DNA of 64,000 bases from Clostridioides sp. ES-S-0010-02 (GCA_020641055.1 CP067345.1:3713317-3777316); one strand, 5' to 3'; numbered from the stretch's first letter, positions 43,981 to 53,746 are shown. The notes: generated by a model not told the origin, from the letters alone. Program-made: numbers and translations.

Positions 43981-45441
43981 CTACAGACCCTTAACATTTA
44001 CTACTACTGCCTTAGGTCTAGTCATAGCCTCAATTGAATACTTAACGCCTTGAGTTCCCATTCCAGATGCCTTTACCCCTAAAAATGGGAAGTGGTCTGG
44101 TCCCCTCTCAGTCTTATTATTTATTTGAACAGTACCAACCTCAAGCTTATCAGCTATATAAAAAGCCTTATCAATATCACTTGTAAATACTGATGATTGA
44201 AGCCCATACTCTGATTGATTAGCAATCTCAATTGCTTCATTTATATCTTTAATTCTTATAATTGGAAGTACTGGTCCAAAAGGTTCCTCCCAAGCAATTT
44301 TCATATCAACACTTACATTATCCAATAATGTTGGATAAAATAAATTATTTTTTCTAACATTACCTGTTATTAATTTAGCCCCTTTATGCAATGCATCATC
44401 CACTAATCCTTGAACAAAATCAGTTGATTTGTTATCTATAAGAGGTGTAATAACTACTTCATCCATTGGATTCCCAACTGTTAACTTCTCTACTAACGGT
44501 TTTATTTTTTCAACTAGCTTATCAGCCACACTATCTTGAACCAAAATTCTCTTTACTGCCGTACATCTTTGACCTGAATATGAGTAAGCTCCAGCTACTA
44601 TGTTTTTAGCTGCAAAATCCAAGTCGGCATCTTCTAATACAATAGCAGCATCTTTTCCACCAAGTTCCAATAATAACGGAACCATTTTAGATATTTTAGA
44701 TATATGTTGACCAACTTCAGTACTACCAGTGAAATTTATAAAGTTGATTCCCTTATGAGTTACAACATAATCTCCTATTTCACTACCTCTACCTGTAATT
44801 GTGTTGAGTACACCATCTGGTATACCAGCCTTTCTCATAATTTCTACTAAATGAAGTGCACTAATAGCTCCTTGTGTAGCAGGTTTTAGGACAACTGCAT
44901 TTCCACCAATAAGTGCTGGTGCAATTTTTGACATTGATAAATTTACAGGATAATTAAATGGAGATATAGCTAAAACAGTACCCAACGGAACTCTTGAAAC
45001 ATAAGACATCTTATTACGTGTTCCACCAGGGAAATTGTCACCACTAATAGCCTCACCTTCCATATTCTTTCCTACATCTGCTGTGTATCTCAAAAAATCT
45101 GCTGTTCTTTCAACTTCTGCTCTTGCAGATTTTATATCTTTAGCTATTTCAAGTACCAATATATTAGCTATTTCATCCATATTTTCTAGCAATAAGTCAG
45201 CTGCTTTATGAAATATATTAGCCCTCTTGTATACAGGCATATCAGCCCATACCTTTATACTTTCTTTTGTATTTTTAATAGCTTCATCTACTTCATGCTT
45301 TGTCATAGATTGTACTTTTCCAACAAGTGAGTTATCTATTGGTGAGTAAATTTCTATTGGTTTTTTTGAATTGGATTCTACCCATTTCCCATTTATTAAA
45401 TTTTTATATACATTTTCTTCGGTTTTAAGTTCATTAAACAT
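43981..45441 (-). CDS. gapN: NADP-dependent glyceraldehyde-3-phosphate dehydrogenase
   Basis: 486 residues, an aldehyde dehydrogenase superfamily protein. Catalytic glutamate in LLLELGGKDAA, catalytic cysteine in YSYSGQRCTAVKRI (about 290), and cofactor region NFTGSTEVGQ. The sequence style (LINGKWVES, SPIDNSLVGKVQSMTK, GGTRNKMSYVSRVPLGTVLAISPFNYPVNL, FPFLGVKASGMGTQGVKYSIEAMTR) is that of GapN, which oxidises glyceraldehyde 3-phosphate directly to 3-phosphoglycerate with NADP and without phosphate, bypassing ATP formation and giving NADPH. Monocistronic. Confidence 0.9.
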   Translation of the reverse strand: MFNELKTEENVYKNLINGKWVESNSKKPIEIYSPIDNSLVGKVQSMTKHEVDEAIKNTKESIKVWADMPVYKRANIFHKAADLLLENMDEIANILVLEIAKDIKSARAEVERTADFLRYTADVGKNMEGEAISGDNFPGGTRNKMSYVSRVPLGTVLAISPFNYPVNLSMSKIAPALIGGNAVVLKPATQGAISALHLVEIMRKAGIPDGVLNTITGRGSEIGDYVVTHKGINFINFTGSTEVGQHISKISKMVPLLLELGGKDAAIVLEDADLDFAAKNIVAGAYSYSGQRCTAVKRILVQDSVADKLVEKIKPLVEKLTVGNPMDEVVITPLIDNKSTDFVQGLVDDALHKGAKLITGNVRKNNLFYPTLLDNVSVDMKIAWEEPFGPVLPIIRIKDINEAIEIANQSEYGLQSSVFTSDIDKAFYIADKLEVGTVQINNKTERGPDHFPFLGVKASGMGTQGVKYSIEAMTRPKAVVVNVKGL

Positions 45442-45522
45442 ATTTTTATTCCTCTCTCTGATATAACATTATGTATTTAAATTATAGCCATTTATTTGTT
45501 ATGTAAACATTTCTTTTTCTCA

Positions 45523-45532
45523 TAAACGTTTA
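45523..45532 (-). promoter_or_regulatory. Palindromic element upstream of gapN, possible cre site
   Basis: TAAACGTTTA, extended to GGTAAACGTTTATG on the minus strand, with TGTAAACA 20 bases nearer the gene. It resembles catabolite-response elements bound by CcpA. By eye only. Confidence 0.4.
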
Positions 45533-45916
45533 CCTTTAAAAAAAAATTTGTAATCCTTATTTTTTGTATTTTAAATACCGTTTTAATTAGAAGTAGCTTT
45601 TTAATTTAAATATCTATTTTTTAATATGTCTCTGTAGTTTAAGTACTTATTTTAATGTATTTTTATTTTAAATAATTCCTCATCATTTCATGCTTGAGTT
45701 TCTTGCAAGATATAATTACACATATCATAATGTCAACCATAATAGAACATATTACACAATTAAAAGAACATTATTTGGTTAATTATTGACCCTAATCTAC
45801 CTATGTGATATAATTTAAACAGAACACTATTCTGTTTTAAAAAAGAAACATCACGAAAAAAAATAAAAAGCTATCCAAAATCCAATTTTTTAGTAAACAC
45901 ACTTTTTCATAAAATA

Positions 45917-46072
45917 ATGGAGCGTTATATAAAGAACTGTCCAGGCAATGATAAATATTTTACAGTTTGGGATGATTGTATTTCTTGCGGATTATGTGCT
46001 AAAGTATGCCCCTGTAAAACAATTAAATATGCCAGTTATCAAATGCACATACATAGAACCAATAACCTATAA
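45917..46072 (+). pseudogene. 4Fe-4S ferredoxin domain fragment (EFR1-like)
   Basis: A 51-codon frame from ATG 45917, with no ribosome site, reads KNCPGNDKYFTVWDDCISCG then LCAKVCPCKTIKYASYQMH. The CxxCGxCxxxCP cluster motif is intact, but the flavodoxin-like N-terminal part and second cluster expected for EFR1-type ferredoxins are missing, and the following sequence is out of frame. Probably a gene relic. The surrounding 45533-46170 holds nothing else recognisable. Confidence 0.55.
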
Positions 46073-46174
46073 GGGCATTCCTTATGGCTATTGGCTCTTT
46101 TCATATAATTGCCTCTACTATAATACTACTTGCAGATTGTAGCAAAAAACCGTTGTTTGTTAACAAAGTCATAC

Positions 46175-46242
46175 TTGACAAATTCATAAATGGACAATAC
46201 TATATATGTATGACTAAAAAAATATTTTAAGTCATACATATA
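46175..46242 (+). promoter_or_regulatory. Promoter and perfect operator of the second TetR gene
   Basis: TTGACA (46175-46180) and TACTAT (46198-46203), spacing 17. A perfect inverted repeat with 13-base arms TATATGTATGACT (46203-46215) and AGTCATACATATA (46230-46242) covers the transcription start, 27 bases before the TetR start codon. Confidence 0.88.
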
Positions 46243-46268
46243 CATACTTATGGAAAGGATTGATAAAT

Positions 46269-46847
46269 ATGGCTAAAAGCTTTACAGAAGTTGAAAAAAA
46301 CAATATAAGAGAAAGATTAATTTTAGAATGTGAAAACCACTGGTCTAAATATGGATATAAAAAAACTAATATTGATGAGCTTTGTTCAAAGGCAGGAATT
46401 GCAAAAGGCTCTTTCTACACATTTTTTGATTCAAAAGAAAAGTTATTTTTTGAAGTATTAAATGGAATTCAAAATAGACTTATATCATCACTATACGAAA
46501 TCTTGAATAGTATGCCTACAAAAGAAGGATTTGTAGCATCTTTAAAGATGTTATATCGCTTATATGATAAAAATCCATTTTTATATGCTCCCAGAGATCA
46601 TGATTCTATTGCTTTTTTAAACAAATTACCTAAAGACATGGTTTCAAAGCTTGAACATAACAATATACAAAGCTTCTATGATTTAATTGAAAAGTATGAT
46701 TTTAAACTAAAAATAGATAAAGAAAAAGCCTTTGGTGTTTGTAATGCTCTATTATCAAGTCTATTGTTAAAAGAAGATATTGGATATAACTATTTTGAAG
46801 TATTCGATTTCATGATAGAGAATCTTGTAGATGATATATTTGAATAA
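46269..46847 (+). CDS. TetR-family regulator
   Basis: 192 residues from ATG 46269 (AAAGGA upstream; an in-frame TTG at 46260 is too close to that site). Helix-turn-helix YKKTNIDELCSKAGIAKGSFYTFFDSKEKLFF (about 28-60). The C-terminal domain is helical and unassigned. It very likely represses itself through the 13-base palindrome and may also regulate the small membrane protein and MFS genes that follow on the same strand. Confidence 0.9.
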   Translation: MAKSFTEVEKNNIRERLILECENHWSKYGYKKTNIDELCSKAGIAKGSFYTFFDSKEKLFFEVLNGIQNRLISSLYEILNSMPTKEGFVASLKMLYRLYDKNPFLYAPRDHDSIAFLNKLPKDMVSKLEHNNIQSFYDLIEKYDFKLKIDKEKAFGVCNALLSSLLLKEDIGYNYFEVFDFMIENLVDDIFE

Positions 46848-47028
46848 TATGATGTGCTAATTTTACTAGATTATATAAGTAAAATAAATGATTATGTAGA
46901 ATATGTAACTAGTAGAATAGTTAACTATAAAATAAATTAAATAGACAAATTAAGTGAATTACACAGCAAAAATAATAAATTTTGTTTTTCTGCTAAAATT
47001 CCTTTAAAATTCTTTTGGGAGAGTCCAT

Positions 47029-47262
47029 ATGATTGAACTAATACAAAAACTAAACGATATTATATATAAAATAAATGAAAAATTAAACATACATACAAAA
47101 CTTGTAGACCCTAGTAGTGAACTTATGCCTTTCTACTCTACTCTATCTATAATGTTTGCTATATTTTTAATAGTGTTAGGAATTAAAATAAAAAGAAAAC
47201 TTCTAGTAGTAATTGCTGTTATAACAATTATTATAAATGTTTTAATAATCTTAGATAGGTAG
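47029..47262 (+). CDS. Small membrane protein before MFS transporter
   Basis: 77 residues, GGGAGA upstream of the ATG. An amphipathic N-terminal helix (MIELIQKLNDIIYKINEKLN) is followed by two membrane helices (TLSIMFAIFLIVLGI and LLVVIAVITIIINVLIIL). It lies 8 bases before the MFS gene, so it is probably translated from the same mRNA. No family recognised. Confidence 0.7.
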   Translation: MIELIQKLNDIIYKINEKLNIHTKLVDPSSELMPFYSTLSIMFAIFLIVLGIKIKRKLLVVIAVITIIINVLIILDR

Positions 47263-47270
47263 GTGTATAT

Positions 47271-48533
47271 ATGACAAAATCACTAAATACTTTCAACAAA
47301 AACTTCAACTTAATGGTATTAGGTCAAATAATTTCGCTGTTTGGTGCCTCAATACTTAAATTCGCTTTATCCTTGTACATACTTGATATGACAGGAAAAG
47401 CAGGAATATTTGCTACGATACTTGCAGTATCTTCAATTCCAATTATAATATGTTCCCCTATTGGTGGAGCTATTGCAGATAAATTTAATAAAAGAAATTT
47501 AATGGTTATTTTTGATTTTTCAAGTAGTTTAACTGTTCTAGTCTTAGCATTATTTTTATTTAACAATAAAGGTTCAATACTGATTGTAGGAATTATCATG
47601 ACTATACTTTCAATAATAAGTACGATGTATCAACCCACTGTTCAGTCGAGTACACCTATCCTAGTTGATAGTAAAAATTTAATGAATGCAAATGGTGTCG
47701 TAGCTGGAGTTGCATCTCTTACAAATATCGCTGGACCTGTACTAGGTGGTGTTTTATATGGAATTCTTGGAGTTAATGCTATTGTAATTATCAGTTGTAT
47801 AAGCTTCTTTTTATCAGCTATTATGGAAATGTTTATTCAGATGCCTTTTGTTAAACAAGAACAGTCTGATAATATCATAAAGTCTATCTTTAATGATATA
47901 AAAGATGGTGTTGTCCATATATGTAAAGAAAATCCTACTCTATTAAAAATATTGTTTATAGCAATGGCATTAAACCTCTTTTTAACTTCAATGATAATTG
48001 TAGGTATACCATATATAATAAAAATAACAATGGGTGCTAATGATACCTTATATGGTACTGCACAGGGAGCAATATCATTTAGTTCACTAGTAGCTGCTAT
48101 AAGTATTGGCATGTTCTCTAAACATATAAAAATTAGTAATTTATATATATACCTTTGTGTATGTGCACTAATGTTTATTCCAATGGCATTTTCGGTATAT
48201 CCATCTATACTACAAACAGGGTTGGTAGCACCATTTTTAATTCTTGTAATATCCTCTATGTTAATATTTTTCATGACAACAATTATTTCAATATTTGCCA
48301 TAACAATAACTCAATTAGAAACTCCAAATGAACTGTTAGGAAAAGTAATGGCGATACTTTTTGCAGGAACAGCTGCTGCAATGCCTCTTGGTCAGGTCAT
48401 ATATGGTAAACTTTTTGATTTATTATCAGATAGAGTTTACATTATTATCATAGGAGTTGGTATAGTTATATTCTTTATAGCAATTATTTCAAAAATAATA
48501 TTAAAAGACAAAAGTGCTAAGTACAGCAAATAG
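47271..48533 (+). CDS. MFS transporter (MFS_3, macrolide-efflux-like)
   Basis: 420 residues, twelve membrane segments. ISPIGGA-type loop: SPIGGAIADKFNKRNLMVIFD is the loop 2-3 motif; NANGVVAGVASLTNIAGPVLGGVLYGILG is the helix 5 motif of the MFS_3/MefA-like branch. Substrate unknown; possibly a macrolide or other amphiphile. TetR gene upstream on the same strand suggests inducible efflux. Confidence 0.9.
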   Translation: MTKSLNTFNKNFNLMVLGQIISLFGASILKFALSLYILDMTGKAGIFATILAVSSIPIIICSPIGGAIADKFNKRNLMVIFDFSSSLTVLVLALFLFNNKGSILIVGIIMTILSIISTMYQPTVQSSTPILVDSKNLMNANGVVAGVASLTNIAGPVLGGVLYGILGVNAIVIISCISFFLSAIMEMFIQMPFVKQEQSDNIIKSIFNDIKDGVVHICKENPTLLKILFIAMALNLFLTSMIIVGIPYIIKITMGANDTLYGTAQGAISFSSLVAAISIGMFSKHIKISNLYIYLCVCALMFIPMAFSVYPSILQTGLVAPFLILVISSMLIFFMTTIISIFAITITQLETPNELLGKVMAILFAGTAAAMPLGQVIYGKLFDLLSDRVYIIIIGVGIVIFFIAIISKIILKDKSAKYSK

Positions 48534-48747
48534 AGATTTTATTATATTCTAATTGTATTTTTTACAAATAATATAAGCAGAATATTTATATTCATAGATA
48601 CATTATGATGTTTGATTTTAGTCTTAATTTTACAAAATATACAAAACTATACGACTGTAGCATAATATATGAATGTGTCATATATACTGATAAAATTTTA
48701 ATTTTCACTAATTTCTGAATTTAAATGCAAAATTATGCATTAGTGTG

Positions 48748-48776
48748 TTGACGTATTGGAAATTGATTGATATAAT
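48748..48776 (+). promoter_or_regulatory. Promoter of the HD-domain gene
   Basis: TTGACG (48748-48753) and TATAAT (48771-48776), spacing 17, about 57 bases before the start codon. Confidence 0.8.
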
Positions 48777-48832
48777 CAATGAAAAATAAGCTTTATAAAA
48801 ATTCAAAATATTCAGCTAGAGGAGTGATAGTA

Positions 48833-49402
48833 ATGAGTTACATGCCAAATTTAGAGCAAGCATGGGAAATCTTAAAAAAATACAATAAGGAAGAATTTCA
48901 TATAAGACACGCTCAAATTGTATCTGGTGTTATGAGATATTATGCAAAAGAATACGACCCTGAAAGAGTAGAATTTTGGGAAATCGTTGGACTTTTACAT
49001 GACTTAGACTTTGAGATGTATCCTGAAGAACATTGTGTTAAGCAAAGAGAATTAATGACTGAACTTGATTTAGATAAATCAATAATTGATTCTACTGTAA
49101 GTCATGGATATGGATTGACTGGCTCAGACGTTAAACCAGAGCAATTTATGGAAAAAGTTTTATTTGCTGTAGATGAACTTACTGGATTAATTGGTGCTGC
49201 TGCAATAATGCGTCCTTCAAAAAGTGTATCTGATTTAGAATTAAAGTCTGTTAAAAAGAAATTTAAAGATAAATCTTTTGCTGCTGGCTGTTCTAGAGAT
49301 GTTATAAGAAGTGGTGCAGAAATGCTTGATTGGGAACTTGACAAACTTATACAAACAACTATAGAGGCTATGAGAAGCCTAATTCCAGAAATGGAAATAT
49401 AG
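48833..49402 (+). CDS. HD-domain phosphohydrolase-like protein
   Basis: 189 residues from ATG 48833 (AGAGGAG nine bases upstream; the 18-residue extension to 48779 has none). HIRHAQIVSGVMRYYA contributes the first His, VGLLHDLDFEMYPEEH carries the HD pair, and SHGYG, AVDELTGLIGAAAIMRP complete a minimal HD domain. Such proteins hydrolyse phosphomonoesters or nucleotides, substrate unknown. Monocistronic with own promoter and terminator. Confidence 0.88.
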   Translation: MSYMPNLEQAWEILKKYNKEEFHIRHAQIVSGVMRYYAKEYDPERVEFWEIVGLLHDLDFEMYPEEHCVKQRELMTELDLDKSIIDSTVSHGYGLTGSDVKPEQFMEKVLFAVDELTGLIGAAAIMRPSKSVSDLELKSVKKKFKDKSFAAGCSRDVIRSGAEMLDWELDKLIQTTIEAMRSLIPEMEI

Positions 49403-49575
49403 GCTATCATACATATAAAGTAAGTATAATAAAACCAAATTAAATACTAGAACAACTTTATTTATATAGAGTATCTGATTATGTATTTATCAATTTAATA
49501 GTTTCACTAATAAGCAGTTACGTTGATACAAATGTTTTGTTGATTTTATCAATATAACATAACTTTAGTTGCAAT

Positions 49576-49626
49576 AGAAGTTACATCTCTAAAGAGTTTT
49601 TCTCCTTTCGATGCAACTTCTTTTTT
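49576..49626 (+). terminator. Terminator after the HD-domain gene
   Basis: AGAAGTTACATC pairs with GATGCAACTTCT (one mismatch), followed by TTTTTT. About 170 bases lie between the stop codon and this hairpin. Confidence 0.75.
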
Positions 49627-49707
49627 ATGTTATTTTGTCTACTGATTCCACCCCTGTTATCTACTTCCAGCCACATTACCTCTAAATCTCAGACTTTATA
49701 TTTTAAA

Positions 49708-49790
49708 ACTCATTCTATGTACGACTCACTATATGTACAACACACTATATGCATAGCTCACTATATGTATGATTTACTATATAACACACT
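49708..49790. repeat. Degenerate tandem repeat, period about 17 bp
   Basis: Four to five units of the type ACTCACTATATGTACAA (ACTCATTCTATGTACG, ACTCACTATATGTACAAC, ACACTATATGCATAGCT, CACTATATGTATGATTT, ACTATATAAC). Downstream of the orphan kinase gene. Period equals that of the array at 61501-61636, but the sequence differs. Confidence 0.75.
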
Positions 49791-49869
49791 AATTTAAATA
49801 GATTCTTATAGGTAATAATTAAGTCTATTATCTTTATAAAATTATATTATTTACTCATGACACATCAAA

Positions 49870-51207
49870 TTATATATTAATTGCTTTTTTTACATTCCTA
49901 AGTGGTATAGCAATCTTAACTACAAATTTTTTATCATCATATTCAATTACAACGTTTCCTCCATATTTATTTACAGAATTTTTTATACTTTTTATTCCTA
50001 GACCATGAAGTGCATCTTTTTTATCTGTTACAATTTGTCCGTTCTTTGTGATAATTTCATTTACTTTAGTGTTTTCCACTCTTATAAGATAAAAATTTTG
50101 TAAAACATCACCTTTAACACAAATTACTTTACTCCCCTCCTCAATTTTTTTACATGCTTCAATTGCATTATCTAAGATATTTGAAAATATATGACATACA
50201 TCTATTAATTCAATAGCTTCACAGTGACCAAAATTTATTCCTATTTTAAGTTCTATATTATTTTTATCACAAACTTCTTTCTTCTCACTCAATATAGCAT
50301 CTAAGATAAAATTACCAGTATTAAATAAAATATCATTACTTTGAATCTCCATCTGTAAGTCATCTAAATATGAAGTAACATCAATACCTTTTTTAACCAT
50401 AGTTTTTATACATAAGATATGATTTTTCATATCATGACTTAATAATCTAGTTTTTAAATGTTTCTTTTCTATATCCTCATAATATTCATTTTTATTATGT
50501 AAAACGTTTTTAATCATATTATTTTCTGCTATTAATGCATTATACTCTTGTAATTTTTTAGCAACTAAAATCAAGATAATACTTGATAGAAGTAACATGA
50601 TAGAGATTATAAGTAATTGATAATTATGTATTAAACTACCACTAGTTTTAGGATTAAATATGTATTCAAAAATAGCAAAGAAAGACGCTATATTGGCAAT
50701 TATAGGTATAATTACATATGTTAATGTCTTTTTATTTATTTCTATATTCAATTTTATTTTTAATGTCTTATATAAAAATAAAATTAAAAGCAAAATTGTC
50801 TTTCCAGATACAATTGACTCAATTCTATATATATTTTCTGTTAACATTTGGCTCATATCATCTATTGAATTAATCCAAATTGTTAAAGACATGCTCAAAG
50901 CATCTATACCCATTAACAACATCCAATACATTAAAGATATTAGTATAGCTTTTGTAAGCCTTACTCTATATGAAATTTTGTAAAATGCAATCATAATCAT
51001 CACAGATATAATTACTCTTATATTTGGAATTACGTCAAAGAAATAAAATATATTAGCAAAAATAATAATACCTATCATGTAAAGATTTATTCTTTTATTG
51101 GAAATTTTTTGTATACTTGTGTAATCTAGTATTTTTTTACAAACAAACCATTCTATGATAAAAGACATAGCAATGAAAATATTCCAAAACAAATTTGACT
51201 TTATCAT
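49870..51207 (-). CDS. Orphan AgrC-like sensor histidine kinase
   Basis: 445 residues: six or seven membrane helices in residues 1-215, phosphoacceptor helix with RLLSHDMKNHILCIK (His about 254), GHKL ATPase with IFSNILDNAIEACKK and LHGLGIKSIKNSVNKYGG. Close in layout and wording to the kinase at 8777-10096 (shared LMYWMLLMG, ILDAILSEKK, HIFSN-LDNAIEAC). No response regulator gene adjoins it. The 360 bases upstream hold no small peptide gene I could support. It may use a distant LytTR regulator. Confidence 0.9.
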   Translation of the reverse strand: MIKSNLFWNIFIAMSFIIEWFVCKKILDYTSIQKISNKRINLYMIGIIIFANIFYFFDVIPNIRVIISVMIMIAFYKISYRVRLTKAILISLMYWMLLMGIDALSMSLTIWINSIDDMSQMLTENIYRIESIVSGKTILLLILFLYKTLKIKLNIEINKKTLTYVIIPIIANIASFFAIFEYIFNPKTSGSLIHNYQLLIISIMLLLSSIILILVAKKLQEYNALIAENNMIKNVLHNKNEYYEDIEKKHLKTRLLSHDMKNHILCIKTMVKKGIDVTSYLDDLQMEIQSNDILFNTGNFILDAILSEKKEVCDKNNIELKIGINFGHCEAIELIDVCHIFSNILDNAIEACKKIEEGSKVICVKGDVLQNFYLIRVENTKVNEIITKNGQIVTDKKDALHGLGIKSIKNSVNKYGGNVVIEYDDKKFVVKIAIPLRNVKKAINI

Positions 51208-51525
51208 AATATTTTCTCCTAGTGTATTAATAATTTAATTTTTAAAATTTTCCATATAACTTAATTATATACGACTCTACACCTGTAGTAAATACCTTGA
51301 TAGAATTATCCTAAATAAATTGAATTTTATTTTATTTTTTAATAATATCATTACATATGCTAATATATTTAAGCATTCTTCCTTCTTCCAATTTAATAAC
51401 AACATCATTTCTCTATAAATAACTATAAAAGTACGTTTTTCATATGATTTAGTATGTAATTCTCTCCTAAAACGATATAAAACTGTAAGAATTATAATAA
51501 AATAAATTTTATCACACGAAATACA

Positions 51526-51558
51526 TTGACAGGCGAGGTATATAAAAGTATTATATAC
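51526..51558 (+). promoter_or_regulatory. Promoter and operator of the PadR gene
   Basis: TTGACA (51526-51531), 17-base spacer, TATTAT (51549-51554). A perfect inverted repeat GTATATAA-AAGTA-TTATATAC (51538-51558) overlaps the -10 box: the expected place for PadR autorepression. The preceding 51208-51525 shows no gene. Confidence 0.82.
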
Positions 51559-51577
51559 TTAAACGGAGGTGATGTTT

Positions 51578-51898
51578 ATGAAAATCGCATCTGATATGAT
51601 AAGAGGTCATACAGAAACAATTATCTTAAAGCATTTACTTGAAAAAGATAGCTATGGTTATGAGATTAATAAATCTATATTAGAAAAAACACAAGGCTTG
51701 TATGAGTTAAAAGAAGCAACTTTATACACAGCCTTTCGTAGACTTGAACAATCTGGTGCAATAACATCTTATTGGGGTGATGAGGCTACTGGTGCTAGAA
51801 GAAAATATTATTCTATAACAAGCGAAGGTAGAGAAAAATATAAAAAAAGCCGTGAAGAATGGGATAATACAAAATTGTTAATAGACACATTAATTTAG
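51578..51898 (+). CDS. PadR-family transcriptional regulator
   Basis: 106 residues from ATG 51578 (GGAGG eight bases upstream). Winged helix: GHTETIILKHLLEKDSYGYEINKSI, KEATLYTAFRRLEQSGAITSYWGDEATGARRKYYSITSEG. Short C-terminal helix for dimerisation, typical of the PadR s2 subfamily. It precedes a permease-prefix/DUF1700-like gene and a DUF4097 gene; this trio is a common Firmicutes envelope-stress module. Confidence 0.92.
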   Translation: MKIASDMIRGHTETIILKHLLEKDSYGYEINKSILEKTQGLYELKEATLYTAFRRLEQSGAITSYWGDEATGARRKYYSITSEGREKYKKSREEWDNTKLLIDTLI

Positions 51899-51909
51899 GA
51901 GGTGAAAAT

Positions 51910-52587
51910 ATGTTAGATAAAATACATGATTATATTGAACAAAGCTTTACAGAAGTTAAAGAAACAAGAAAGGTCAAAGAACTTAAAGATGAACTATTCG
52001 AAAATCTAAAAGAAAAATACAGCGACCAAATACAAAATGGTAAGTCAAAGCAAGAAGCATATAATTCAGTAATATCTGGGATTGGAGATTTATCTGAATT
52101 AATTGAAAGTGTTAAAGAACCATATTTTATGTCTTCTGAATTAATTGAAGAAAGAAAAAAAAGAGCTTTGAGAGTATCAATAGCAATTGCTCTTTTTATA
52201 ATAAGTCCATTTTTAACTGCTGTTTTAATTGTAAACTTGGGTATCCAACCAACTCTGGCTAGTCTTCCAATGTTTATATTAATATCAGTTGGAACAGGTC
52301 TATTAGTATACAATGGAATGACAAAGCAAAACTATAGTCCATCTGATGATACTATTGTAGAAGAATTCAAAGAATGGAGAGTAAAAACTAAAAGTACAAA
52401 TCTTGCTTATAAATCATTTATGAGTGCATATTGGATGATAATAGTTGGCATTTTTTTAATTGTTAATATATGTTTTGATGCTTGGAGCTTTTCATGGATA
52501 ATATTCATAATAGGTGCTGCGGGAATTCATATAGTCGAAGGTGTACTACAATTAAAAGACGCGGAGGATGATGATAAATATGAATAA
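51910..52587 (+). CDS. Permease prefix domain 1 / DUF1700-like membrane protein
   Basis: 225 residues; GGAGGTG upstream. The N-terminal cytoplasmic domain (DKIHDYIEQSFTEVKETRKVKELKDELFENLKEKYSDQIQNGKSKQEAYNSVISGIGDLSEL) is the permease-prefix fold; then four membrane segments (about 90-145 and 175-215). It starts 11 bases after the PadR gene and overlaps the DUF4097 gene by 8 bases, so the three are one operon. Function unknown. Confidence 0.85.
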   Translation: MLDKIHDYIEQSFTEVKETRKVKELKDELFENLKEKYSDQIQNGKSKQEAYNSVISGIGDLSELIESVKEPYFMSSELIEERKKRALRVSIAIALFIISPFLTAVLIVNLGIQPTLASLPMFILISVGTGLLVYNGMTKQNYSPSDDTIVEEFKEWRVKTKSTNLAYKSFMSAYWMIIVGIFLIVNICFDAWSFSWIIFIIGAAGIHIVEGVLQLKDAEDDDKYE

Positions 52588-53641
52588 AAAATTTTTAAAA
52601 ATAAAAATTATTGTTTGGAGTATTGTGGCTATAGTATTTTCTATAATATTTATTATTTTCCTTACAAATACTATTACTTCATCTAAATATGATGTCAAAG
52701 ATTTGATTAAAGGTTCAGTTAAAAATGAAAGTTTTTTATCCTCTAATAAAAATTATGATAAGTATATAACTGTTAAAAGTGAGAGTTTTTCAAATAAAAT
52801 AAATAATATTGATGTTGACTGGATTTCAGGTGAAGTTAGAGTTTTAAAGAGTGATTCTAATAAAATCAAATTAATTCAAAAAGCTCCTTCTAATTTTTCA
52901 AGGAAAAAGATTGCAAAAATAAAGGTTGATGGTAATACCCTTTCTATCATTGATAATTCTGCAAAAAAATTCTTCATTGGAATTGGACTTCCAAAATCAA
53001 CAGTACTTGAACTATATTTACCTGAAAAATTATATAACAATATAAATGTATCTACTACTTCAGCAGATATATATAGTACTTATCTTAAAAGTAACATGGC
53101 GTATATTGAATCAGTTTCAGGTAATATAGAAATGTATGGTAAGATTGACAAAATGACTTTAGAGACAACTAGTAGCAATATCAACATAAAAAAACTTGAT
53201 AGTAAAAGTGTTACCTGTAATTCAGTATCTGGTAAAATTCAACTTTCTGGTAAAACTGACGATTTGAAGATAAATACAACAAGTGGAGATATAGATTTAG
53301 AAAATATGGACAATAAGAATCTTATATGCGAATCAACTTCTGGTAAAGTTAATATAGAGGGTAAATTTTCCAATATCAAATCTGAGACAACTAGTGGAGA
53401 TATAAAAATTAATTCAAGTGCAATGTTGTCTTCTTTCAAATGTGATACTACTTCTGGTGATATTGATTTGTATATTCCTGAGAATTCAGGATTTACCTTA
53501 GATTTTAGTAAGGTCTCTGGTAATTTAAATAGTAGTTTTAAATTACTTCAGGATGGCGATTCATATGTTTATAAAAATGGGACTGCAAAGATGTATGTGG
53601 ATACTACAAGTGCCGATTTAAATATTATAAAAAATAACTAA
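52580..53641 (+). CDS. DUF4097 beta-repeat surface protein
   Basis: 353 residues from ATG 52580 (GGAGG 12 bases upstream). One N-terminal membrane anchor (IIVWSIVAIVFSIIFIIFL), then an extracytoplasmic right-handed beta-helix: repeats with TTSADIYS, TTSSNINI, TTSGDIDL, TTSGDIKI, TTSGDIDLYI, TTSADLNI about every 18-20 residues. This is the adhesin-like DUF4097 fold. Function unknown; its company with PadR and a permease-prefix protein suggests regulated envelope response. Confidence 0.88.
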   Translation: MNKKFLKIKIIVWSIVAIVFSIIFIIFLTNTITSSKYDVKDLIKGSVKNESFLSSNKNYDKYITVKSESFSNKINNIDVDWISGEVRVLKSDSNKIKLIQKAPSNFSRKKIAKIKVDGNTLSIIDNSAKKFFIGIGLPKSTVLELYLPEKLYNNINVSTTSADIYSTYLKSNMAYIESVSGNIEMYGKIDKMTLETTSSNINIKKLDSKSVTCNSVSGKIQLSGKTDDLKINTTSGDIDLENMDNKNLICESTSGKVNIEGKFSNIKSETTSGDIKINSSAMLSSFKCDTTSGDIDLYIPENSGFTLDFSKVSGNLNSSFKLLQDGDSYVYKNGTAKMYVDTTSADLNIIKNN

Positions 53642-53746
53642 CAAAAAATAGCGATATTAAAGCTTTGTATAAACTACATAAAGATAATATACATTAAAAA
53701 GTTATATAAATTACACAAAGATAAATCTTTATATCTTATAAGCAAA

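Noticed and set aside
45948-46142. 64-codon plus-strand ORF as a real gene
   Set aside because: It overlaps the ferredoxin-motif frame, lacks a ribosome site and shows no protein features.
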